The notes beneath the pieces are model-generated. The model made no database searches and had not been told where the DNA came from. It saw only the letters and a program-made list of their open reading frames with translations. 8,180 nucleotides of DNA from Clostridia bacterium. Lineage in GTDB: Bacteria; Bacillota; Clostridia; Christensenellales; DUVY01. This document shows, in pieces, positions 1 through 5,387 of this stretch. The DNA is taken from assembly GCA_026001225.1 (NCBI GenBank), contig BNZQ01000064.1, positions 1-8,180 on the forward strand. Direction: 5' to 3'. Both the position numbers and the translations under genes were made by a program. Numbering within the stretch: position 1 is the stretch's first letter; the number at the start of each line of letters is the position of its first letter.

Positions 1-731
1 GCGTGATCCTGATCTGCCCGTCCGCGATCGCCGACGCCAAAATGCGCATGTTCAATTTGGACGGCAGCGAGGGTAAAATGTGCGGCAACGGTATCCGTTG
101 CGTCGCTAAATATCTGCACGACAGCGGGCGCGTTCCCAAACGGGAAATGCGGATCGAAACCTTGAGCGGCATAAAACTCCTCACACTGACCACCAAAAAC
201 AGCTTGACCGAAAAGATAACCGTGGACATGGGGCGCGCGGAATTGGAACCGTCCAAAATCCCCGTCAATTTGCCGGGTAACGGTCCGATTGTCGATTGTT
301 CCGTCGCCATAAAAACCGATTTGCTGAAACGCGGTGAAACGGAATACCGCGTAACTTGCGTGTCGATGGGCAATCCGCATTGCGTGACGTTTTGCAACGA
401 CGTGGCCGGACTGGATTTGAAAACCTTGGGGCCGGAATTTGAGAACAACCTCGCTTTATTCCCGGAGAGCGTCAACACCGAATTTATCGAGGTCGTCGAT
501 CCGAATACCTTAAAGATGCGCGTATGGGAGCGCGGCAGCGGCGAAACGATGGCTTGCGGCACGGGCGCGTGCGCGTCGGTCGTCGCGGCGGTCTTGAACG
601 GCTTTTGCAAGAAAGGCGAGGATATCACGGTCATCCTAAACGGCGGCGAGCTGGTCGTCAATTACACCGACGAGCGCGTGCTGATGACGGGCGGAGCGGA
701 AAAGGTGTTCGAGGGCGTGGTGGAAATCTGA
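1..731 (+). CDS. dapF: Diaminopimelate epimerase, 5'-truncated by the window edge
   Basis: DapF interconverts LL- and meso-diaminopimelate in the cytoplasm, the late step of the lysine and peptidoglycan DAP pathway. It uses two cysteines as acid/base and no cofactor. Both catalytic cysteines are visible. The first is in DGSEGKMCGNGIRC (residue 27 when the GTG at position 3 is counted as 1). The second is in ERGSGETMACGTGACA (residue 185, bases 555-557). The substrate-binding GNPHC motif is also present. The GTG at 3 is not the true start: VILICPS matches the family segment that follows the GADG motif, and bases 1-2 (GC) fit the end of a Gly codon. About 40 N-terminal residues therefore lie outside the window. 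The frame is intact to the TGA at 729-731, which sits inside a perfect hairpin. The pathway partner DapL is broken at the other end of the window. Confidence 0.96.
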   Translation, partial: VILICPSAIADAKMRMFNLDGSEGKMCGNGIRCVAKYLHDSGRVPKREMRIETLSGIKLLTLTTKNSLTEKITVDMGRAELEPSKIPVNLPGNGPIVDCSVAIKTDLLKRGETEYRVTCVSMGNPHCVTFCNDVAGLDLKTLGPEFENNLALFPESVNTEFIEVVDPNTLKMRVWERGSGETMACGTGACASVVAAVLNGFCKKGEDITVILNGGELVVNYTDERVLMTGGAEKVFEGVVEI

Positions 732-750
732 ATTTTCAATTCAGATTTCC
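722..750. repeat. Perfect 13-bp inverted repeat across the dapF stop codon
   Basis: GGAAATCTGAATT (722-734) is followed by a 3-base loop TTC and then its exact reverse complement AATTCAGATTTCC (738-750). The left arm contains the last dapF codons and the TGA stop. Transcription on either strand gives an AT-rich 13-bp hairpin. No T-run follows on either strand, so it does not look like an intrinsic terminator. It could mark an mRNA 3' end or stabilise it against exonucleases, or it could be part of the heptamer-repeat system that starts 3 bases later. The palindrome is directly seen; its role is unknown. Confidence 0.8.
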
Positions 751-753
751 AAA

Positions 754-781
754 GTGAAAAGTGAAAACTGAAAAATGAAAG
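754..781 (+). repeat. Four tandem heptamers that include the MORN start codon
   Basis: Consecutive 7-base units GTGAAAA, GTGAAAA, CTGAAAA and ATGAAAG run from 754 to 781. The ATG of the last unit (775-777) is the start codon of the MORN gene. The same GTGAAAA/CTGAAAA units recur after hisF at 3487-3514, so this is a dispersed short tandem repeat family. The array lies where a ribosome-binding site would be expected, and no Shine-Dalgarno sequence is visible in it. Confidence 0.85.
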
Positions 782-1926
782 ATTCGGTTATACAAACAAT
801 CAAAAACGACGACGGTGACCGCTACGAGGGCGAAGTCAAGGACGGCGTGCCGCACGGGTACGGGATATCCTATTCCGCAAACGGCGACCGCTACGAGGGC
901 GAGTGGCAAAACGGCGAGATGAACGGTCATGGCAAGGGCATTTTCGCCGGCGGGGATTGCTTTGAGGGCGAATACAAGGACGATGAAAGAAACGGGCACG
1001 GAATCTATTATTATACCGCCGAAAATAAATATAAAGGCGATCGTTTCGAGGGCGAGTATAAAAACGGGGAGCGGAACGGCTTCGGGATTTATTATTACGC
1101 GGACGGGTCGCGTGATGAATACGAGTACAAGGATGGCAAAGCGAACGGCAAGGGTAAGAGTGTTTTCAATGATGGTGATCGGTACGAAGGCGAAATTAAG
1201 GATGACGCTTGGGACGGATACGGGATTTATTATTGGGCAAACGGCGACCGATATGAGGGCGAATGGAAGAACGGAAATAAACACGGGCGCGGAACGCAAT
1301 ATTTTGCGAACGGCAATCGGATAGAATGCGAATACAAGGACGACAAACCGAACGGTTACGGCAAAGAATATTTTTCCGACGGCAACCGTTACGAGGGTGA
1401 ATTTAAAAACGATAATTGGAACGGACGCGGCGTTTACTGCTTTGCCGACGGAGACCGCTACGAGGGCGAATGGAAGAACGGCAAGGAGAACGGGCACGGT
1501 ATAAGATATTTTGCCGACGGAGACCGCTATGAGGGCGAATTTAGAAATAATAAATGGCATGGACAAGGGACGTATTATTGGGCTGACGGTGACCGTTTCG
1601 AGGGCGAATGGAAAAATTGCAAGAGGAGCGGTCACGGCGTTTACTACTGCGCCGACGGCGACCGATACGAGTGCGAATGGAAGAACGGCAAGGCAAACGG
1701 GCGTGGAATACATTATTTTGCGGCAGACGGGGAATTTAAAGGCGACCGTTTCGAGGGCGAGTATAAGAACAGCAAACGGCACGGCGTCGGCACATATTAT
1801 TGGGCGGACGGCAGTTATGAAACGGGCGAATGGAAAAATGACAAAGAAAATGGCAAGGCGATAGAATACTTTCCCGATGGCGGGCGTGAGGAACATGAAT
1901 ACAAGAACGGTAAACGGATAAAATGA
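775..1926 (+). CDS. MORN-repeat protein made of about 15.5 MORN units
   Basis: This 383-residue protein is a 15-residue leader followed by 15 complete MORN units and a 13-residue partial unit. Most units are 23 residues of the type RYEGEWKNGKxNGxGxYYxADGD. Two units (residues 62-89 and 297-324) are 28 residues, with an extra KYKGD/EFKGD-like step. There is no signal peptide, membrane segment or catalytic domain. It is hydrophilic and likely cytosolic. MORN repeats form beta-hairpin rods and in other proteins mediate protein or lipid contacts; the partner here is unknown. ATG 775 is the earliest possible start because an in-frame TGA lies at 769-771. No Shine-Dalgarno site is seen, since a heptamer array occupies that region. 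The stop overlaps the hisH start as ATGA (1923-1926), which suggests translational coupling. By eye its codons are more AT-rich (AAT, TAT, AAA) than those of guaA or pyrG, which may hint at different ancestry. Confidence 0.9.
   Translation: MKDSVIQTIKNDDGDRYEGEVKDGVPHGYGISYSANGDRYEGEWQNGEMNGHGKGIFAGGDCFEGEYKDDERNGHGIYYYTAENKYKGDRFEGEYKNGERNGFGIYYYADGSRDEYEYKDGKANGKGKSVFNDGDRYEGEIKDDAWDGYGIYYWANGDRYEGEWKNGNKHGRGTQYFANGNRIECEYKDDKPNGYGKEYFSDGNRYEGEFKNDNWNGRGVYCFADGDRYEGEWKNGKENGHGIRYFADGDRYEGEFRNNKWHGQGTYYWADGDRFEGEWKNCKRSGHGVYYCADGDRYECEWKNGKANGRGIHYFAADGEFKGDRFEGEYKNSKRHGVGTYYWADGSYETGEWKNDKENGKAIEYFPDGGREEHEYKNGKRIK
820..1923 (+). repeat. 69-bp tandem coding repeat (MORN units)
   Basis: At DNA level the MORN array is a diverged 69-bp tandem repeat (23 codons). 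Near-constant blocks encode YEGEW/F/YKN and ADGDR. Two 84-bp units occur at residues 62-89 and 297-324. The segments around 1033 and 1738, each encoding KGDRFEGEYKN, are nearly identical over about 30 bases although they lie 705 bp apart (235 codons). This suggests internal duplication or gene conversion and makes the region prone to unit-number change. Confidence 0.85.
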
Positions 1927-2543
1927 CCAAATATATAGGCATCATCGATTATAAGGCGGGCAATTCGCCCAGCGTGCTGAACGCGTTGCAAAGGTTGAAC
2001 ATAGAGGCGCGTTTGCTTGCCGCGCCCGAAAATGCGGGCGATATCGCGGGGATCATTTTGCCGGGCGTCGGATCGGCGCGCGCCACGATGGACAGCTTGC
2101 GGGAAAACGGCTGGATCGACTTTTTAAACGACCGCGTATATAAAAACGGCTTGCCGTTTTTAGGGATTTGTGTGGGCTTGCAAGTCCTGTTCGAGCACAG
2201 CGAAGAGGGCGGCACGGACTGCTTGGGCTGGCTGAAAGGCAAGGTCAAACGCTTTGACGACAAGAAAGTGCGCGTGCCGCATATCGGGTGGAACGGGGTC
2301 AAATTCAGTGCGCAATGCACAATGCGCGATGCACAAGTAAAGGACGATTACTTTTACTTCGTCAATTCCTATTACGCCGTGCCGAAGGACGGATCGATTG
2401 TTTGGGCGCATACGGACTATGACGGTGCGTTTTGCTCCGCCGTTCGATATAAGAATATAACCGCGACGCAATTCCACCTGGAAAAGAGCGGCGAAGCGGG
2501 ATTGGCGGTCTTGAAGGAATTTGCGGAAAGGGCCTTAACCTAA
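1923..2543 (+). CDS. hisH: Imidazole glycerol phosphate synthase, glutaminase subunit HisH
   Basis: HisH hydrolyses glutamine and passes ammonia to HisF, which makes imidazole glycerol phosphate and AICAR in histidine synthesis. The 206 residues are normal for the family. The class-I amidotransferase triad is complete: Cys83 in LGICVGLQ, and His185 and Glu187 in QFHLEKSG. The PGVGS and VPHIGWN motifs are present. Two positions differ from the usual family sequence: QFHPEKSG reads QFHLEKSG, and YFVHSY reads YFVNSY, a His-to-Asn change near the part of HisH that faces HisF. A heptamer array at 2310-2337 encodes residues 130-139 in a loop of variable length. The ATG overlaps the MORN stop by 4 bases and has only a weak upstream Shine-Dalgarno match, so coupled translation is likely. 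The partner hisF follows after 152 bases that contain a structured element. Confidence 0.95.
   Translation: MTKYIGIIDYKAGNSPSVLNALQRLNIEARLLAAPENAGDIAGIILPGVGSARATMDSLRENGWIDFLNDRVYKNGLPFLGICVGLQVLFEHSEEGGTDCLGWLKGKVKRFDDKKVRVPHIGWNGVKFSAQCTMRDAQVKDDYFYFVNSYYAVPKDGSIVWAHTDYDGAFCSAVRYKNITATQFHLEKSGEAGLAVLKEFAERALT
2310..2337 (+). repeat. Heptamer tandem array inside the hisH coding sequence
   Basis: Four adjacent 7-base units, GCGCAAT, GCACAAT, GCGCGAT and GCACAAG, fill 2310-2337. They are translated in the hisH frame as roughly AQCTMRDAQV (residues 130-139). GCACAAT also occurs in the intergenic array after guaA (5159-5165), so an intergenic-type repeat lies within a conserved enzyme gene. 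It falls between the VPHIGWN motif and the YFVNSYY segment, where HisH length varies. Since 28 bases is not a multiple of 3, the frame must have been kept by a compensating change or by replacement of existing sequence. Confidence 0.8.
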
Positions 2544-2559
2544 AAACAGAGTAATTTTA

Positions 2560-2684
2560 GCCGTCACAGATTGGACGTCAGACGGGCGACGGTTGGGCAA
2601 TGTCGGCGAGGGCGCGTAGGGAGATCTGCGTAACCGAGCCGACTCAGGCCGGCGTAGCCCGTATCACGCCCGATATGTGACGGC
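2560..2684 (+). ncRNA. Structured RNA-like element A, upstream of hisF
   Basis: This 125-base element closes with a perfect 9-bp stem, GCCGTCACA (2560-2568) with TGTGACGGC (2676-2684). A G.A mismatch (2569/2675) follows, then a second 9-position helix (2570-2578 with 2666-2674). Inner helices are CGGGC 2583-2587/GCCCG 2657-2661, GTTGG 2592-2596/CCGGC 2649-2653, GTCGGC 2602-2607/GCCGAC 2638-2643, and a terminal hairpin GCGTAG 2614-2619/CTGCGT 2626-2631 with a 6-base loop. Every one of these helices is also found, with compensatory changes, in element B at 5241-5362. The hisF Shine-Dalgarno AAAGGA (2685-2690) starts at the very next base, so folding could affect translation of hisF. No U-run terminator is present. 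It may be a cis-regulatory RNA or a dispersed structured repeat. I do not recognise a known family. Confidence 0.75.
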
Positions 2685-2695
2685 AAAGGAAAAGA

Positions 2696-3490
2696 ATGCT
2701 AACAAAAAGACTCATCGCCTGCTTTGACGTGCGGGGCCGCTACGTCACCAAGGCGAAACAATTTCAAGACAATATCGACATCGAATACGCCGAAAATATG
2801 GCGCGGACGGTGTATGCGCAAGGGATCGACGAGGTGATCTTTTACGATATTTTGGCCAGCGCGGAAAAGCGCCGCACCGATATCGACATGGTACGCCGGG
2901 TCGCTAAAGAACTATTTATTCCCTTTACGGTCGGCGGCGGCGTCAAGACGCTAAGCGACATGTACGAGGTATTAAAGGCGGGCGCGGAAAAGATCAGTGT
3001 CGATTCGGCGGCCGTGCGCAACCCCGCGATCATACAAGAGGGCGCGCTGGCGTTCGGCAGTCAATGCGTAGTGCTGAGTATGCAGGTCAAGCGCGTGGAA
3101 AAAACCGCCGCGATCCGGAGCGGTTACGAAATTGCGATCGACGGCGCGCGCGTATTCACGGGCATGGACGCGGTCGAATGGGCCAAACGCGGCGCGGGAC
3201 TCGGAGCGGGCGAAATTTGCGTCAACAGTATCGACAACGACGGCACGCACGGCGGTTATGACATAGAAATCACCGAAAAGGTCGCCGCCGCCGTCAACGT
3301 TCCCGTGATCGCTTCGGGCGGCGCGGGCAAGCCGGAGCATTTAACAGAGGTGTTCACAAAGACCGGCGCGTCGGCCGCCATTATCAGTTCCATGCTGTAC
3401 TCGCCGCGCTTGCCGAAGAATTACACGGTGGCAGAAATCAAAGCGGAGCTGGAAAGGGCGGGCGTGGCGGTAAGACCGCATGTAAAGTGA
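2696..3490 (+). CDS. hisF: Imidazole glycerol phosphate synthase, cyclase subunit HisF, with an unusual catalytic residue
   Basis: HisF is the (beta/alpha)8-barrel cyclase that combines HisH-derived ammonia with PRFAR to give imidazole glycerol phosphate and AICAR. The 264 residues are about normal length. Visible family motifs are TKRLIACFDV with catalytic Asp11, Lys19, FTVGGGVKT, EKISVDSAAV, FGSQCVV, MDAVEWAKR, NSIDNDGTHGGYD and VIASGGAGKPEH. The second catalytic aspartate, Asp130 in Thermotoga maritima HisF (VVAIDAKR or VVLGMDV contexts), is replaced: here the segment reads CVVLSMQVKR and residue 130 is Gln (CAG, 3083-3085). The ATG is preceded by AAAGGA at 2685-2690 with 5-base spacing. 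The gene follows structured element A directly. Its TGA stop (3488-3490) lies inside the first unit of a heptamer array. Confidence 0.94.
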   Translation: MLTKRLIACFDVRGRYVTKAKQFQDNIDIEYAENMARTVYAQGIDEVIFYDILASAEKRRTDIDMVRRVAKELFIPFTVGGGVKTLSDMYEVLKAGAEKISVDSAAVRNPAIIQEGALAFGSQCVVLSMQVKRVEKTAAIRSGYEIAIDGARVFTGMDAVEWAKRGAGLGAGEICVNSIDNDGTHGGYDIEITEKVAAAVNVPVIASGGAGKPEHLTEVFTKTGASAAIISSMLYSPRLPKNYTVAEIKAELERAGVAVRPHVK

Positions 3491-3578
3491 AAACTGAAAA
3501 GTGAAAACTGAAAATTTCGGATAATTGATAATTCGATTTTGTCTTGTAAATCCTTAGTTTTCAGCTTTCAGTTAGTAA
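3487..3578. repeat. Inverted heptamer arrays between hisF and guaA
   Basis: The left arm is four heptamers, GTGAAAA, CTGAAAA, GTGAAAA and CTGAAAA (3487-3514); the first contains the hisF stop codon. TAATTGA and TAATTCG continue the 7-base period to 3535. The right arm has the opposite orientation, TTTTCAG and CTTTCAG (3558-3571). AACTGAAAAGTGAAAAC (3492-3508) pairs with GTTTTCAGCTTTCAGTT (3557-3573) at 15 of 17 positions, giving a stem with a 48-base loop. There is no T-run after the stem. The layout resembles the inverted heptamers between pyrG and dapL. Confidence 0.75.
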
Positions 3579-3601
3579 AGATAATAAGTAGAGGTTAAGT
3601 A

Positions 3602-5152
3602 ATGCAGAGTATTCTAATATTGGATTTCGGCGGGCAATACAGCCATTTGATCGCGCGGCGCGTACGCGAGTTCAGCGTCTATTGCGAGATTTTCCCTTGC
3701 CAAAAAGCGGCGGAAGGGGTCGACCGGCTGAAACCCGTCGGCATCATTCTGACCGGAGGCCCGGCCAGCGTCTATGAAAAGGGCGCGCCCGTTTTGGATA
3801 AGAACGTCTTTACGCTCGGTATTCCGATTTTGGGCATTTGCTACGGCGGGCAGCTCATGGCCGAGGCTTGCGGCGGCAAGGTCGCGTCCGCGGGCAAATC
3901 CGAATACGGCAAAACGGAAACAGAATTCGTCACGGACAGCGCGCTGTTCCAAGATGTTCAAAGTCCCGGCGTTACTTGGATGAGCCATACCGATTCCGTG
4001 GCGAACCTGCCGGCGGGATTCCTTTCGGTCGCGCGCACCGTGAATTGCGCGAACGCGGCGTTCGAGAACGCCGCCAAAAAACTGTACGCGTTGCAATTCC
4101 ATCCCGAGGTTACGCACACCCAAAACGGCGGCCTCATACTGAAAAACTTTCTCTATAACGTCTGCGGCTGTACGGGCGATTGGGCGATGGGCGACTATAT
4201 CGAACAAGCCGTCCGCGACTGCGCGGAAAGGATAGGGGACGGCAAGGTCGTTTTGGGGCTTTCGGGCGGCGTGGATTCCTCTGTCGCGGCGGCGCTTCTT
4301 GCGCGCGCGGTCGGGAAACGGCTGACCTGTATTTTTGTCGATCACGGTCTCATGCGGAAAAATGAAGGAGACGAAATCGAGGCGGCGTTTAAAAACCGCG
4401 ATTTGAATTTTATCCGTATCGACGCCGAAAAGCGGTTCTTGACGCGCTTGGACGGCGTGACCGATCCCGAATCAAAGCGGAAGATCATCGGCGAAGAATT
4501 CGTGGCGGTGTTCGAGGAGGAAGCAAAAAAGATCGGCGCGAAATTCCTCGCGCAGGGCACGATCTATCCCGACGTGATCGAATCGGGCGGCGGCGCGAAA
4601 AAAGGCGGCGGACACGGCGGCAATAAAGCGGACACGATCAAAAGCCACCACAACGTGGGCGGCTTGCCCGAACGGTTGGGGCTGACGTTGGTCGAGCCTT
4701 TGCGCTTGCTGTTTAAAGACGAGGTGCGCAAAATTGGATTTTTACTGGGCTTGCCGGAAGAACTCGTGATGCGCCAGCCGTTCCCCGGGCCCGGTTTGGC
4801 GATCCGCGTAGTCGGAGAGATCACGCGGGAAAAGTTGGATATCCTGCGCGAGGCCGACGCGGTGTTCTGCGGCGAGATTAAAAGGGCGGGCCTCGACCGC
4901 GATATTCATCAATACTTCGCCGTTCTGACGCCGGTCAAATCGGTCGGCGTGATGGGCGACCACAGAACCTACGATTATCTCTTGGCGTTGCGCGGCGTCG
5001 TGACCGGCGATTTCATGACCGCCGATTTCGCCCGTATCCCTTACGATATTTTGGCCGCCGCAAGCAGCCGGATCGTCAACGAGGTTCGGGGCGTCAATCG
5101 AATCGTATACGATATCACGACGAAGCCGCCGTCTACTATTGAATGGGAATAG
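3602..5152 (+). CDS. guaA: GMP synthase (glutamine-hydrolysing)
   Basis: GuaA converts XMP, glutamine and ATP to GMP. At 516 residues it is normal in length. An N-terminal class-I amidotransferase domain carries Cys80 in LGICYGGQ and His167/Glu169 in QFHPEVTHT. The ATP-pyrophosphatase domain has the P-loop SGGVDSS starting at residue 221. The dimerisation domain contains [13 protein letters not shown] and ends with the family signature [10 protein letters not shown] Gly/Lys/His-rich stretch at residues 329-342 ([14 protein letters not shown]) sits between DVIES and [12 protein letters not shown], where family members usually have only a few residues. The ATG has AGAGG at 3590-3594 with 7-base spacing. 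The gene ends with TAG at 5150-5152, whose last base begins a heptamer array. It stands among other glutamine-dependent enzymes. Confidence 0.97.
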   Translation: MQSILILDFGGQYSHLIARRVREFSVYCEIFPCQKAAEGVDRLKPVGIILTGGPASVYEKGAPVLDKNVFTLGIPILGICYGGQLMAEACGGKVASAGKSEYGKTETEFVTDSALFQDVQSPGVTWMSHTDSVANLPAGFLSVARTVNCANAAFENAAKKLYALQFHPEVTHTQNGGLILKNFLYNVCGCTGDWAMGDYIEQAVRDCAERIGDGKVVLGLSGGVDSSVAAALLARAVGKRLTCIFVDHGLMRKNEGDEIEAAFKNRDLNFIRIDAEKRFLTRLDGVTDPESKRKIIGEEFVAVFEEEAKKIGAKFLAQGTIYPDVIESGGGAKKGGGHGGNKADTIKSHHNVGGLPERLGLTLVEPLRLLFKDEVRKIGFLLGLPEELVMRQPFPGPGLAIRVVGEITREKLDILREADAVFCGEIKRAGLDRDIHQYFAVLTPVKSVGVMGDHRTYDYLLALRGVVTGDFMTADFARIPYDILAAASSRIVNEVRGVNRIVYDITTKPPSTIEWE

Positions 5153-5179
5153 GGCAATGCACAATTCACAATTACGGAT
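5152..5179 (+). repeat. Heptamer array directly after guaA
   Basis: GGGCAAT (5152-5158), GCACAAT (5159-5165), TCACAAT (5166-5172) and TACGGAT (5173-5179) keep a 7-base period. The first base is the last base of the guaA TAG stop. GCACAAT is identical to a unit of the array inside hisH. Beyond 5180 the phase fades. The AT-rich stretch 5180-5240 that leads to structured element B shows no gene and no clear terminator. Confidence 0.65.
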
Positions 5180-5240
5180 AAGACTAATGAATGGAAATAG
5201 GACTGAAACCGAGAAATAACCGGTAAAAATCGAAACGATT

Positions 5241-5362
5241 GTCGCCGTAGATGGGCCGTCAGTCGGGCAACAGTTGCCGAAGCCGCGAGGGAGCGTAGTT
5301 GGGCCTACGTGACCGAAGCGGCAAGGCAAGCGTAGCCCGGATCACGGCCTATATACGGCGAC
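5241..5362 (+). ncRNA. Structured RNA-like element B, upstream of pyrG
   Basis: This 122-base second copy has the same architecture as the element before hisF. The terminal stem is GTCGCCGTA (5241-5249) with TACGGCGAC (5354-5362). A G.A mismatch (5250/5353) and a 9-position helix (5251-5259 with 5344-5352) follow. Inner helices are CGGGC 5264-5268/GCCCG 5335-5339, TTGCC 5274-5278/GGCAA 5325-5329, GCCGC 5282-5286/GCGGC 5318-5322, and a terminal hairpin GCGTAG 5293-5298/CTACGT 5305-5310. Unpaired conserved blocks include CGTCAG, GCGAGGG with its ACCGA partner, GCGTAGCCCG and ATCACG. The terminal stem differs from the hisF copy at four base pairs, all compensated. The pyrG Shine-Dalgarno AGGAG (5374-5378) lies 12 bases downstream. 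It may be a cis-acting leader RNA or one member of a dispersed structured repeat family. Confidence 0.75.
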
Positions 5363-5387
5363 CGCGTAAAGGCAGGAGAATATAAAT

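Noticed and set aside
722..750. Rho-independent terminator after dapF
   Set aside because: The hairpin is AT-rich and is followed by AAAGTGAAAA, not by a T-run, on the + strand. The - strand also lacks one.
736..1896. Open frame of 386 codons antisense to the MORN gene, with periodic hydrophobic segments
   Set aside because: It is the complement of the MORN repeat, and its periodicity follows from YEGEWKNG-type codons. It has no family resemblance and no independent start signal.
3525..3585. Sigma-70 promoter before guaA (TTGATA 3525-3530 with TGTAAA 3545-3550, or GATAAT 3580-3585)
   Set aside because: Spacing is 14 bases for the first pair and no good -35 exists for the second. In AT-rich repeat DNA such matches are expected by chance.
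5153..5387. Classical pyrG attenuator or a known glutamine riboswitch
   Set aside because: There is no hairpin plus U-run before pyrG, and I see no match to the glnA-type glutamine aptamer consensus as I remember it. An Rfam search would settle it.
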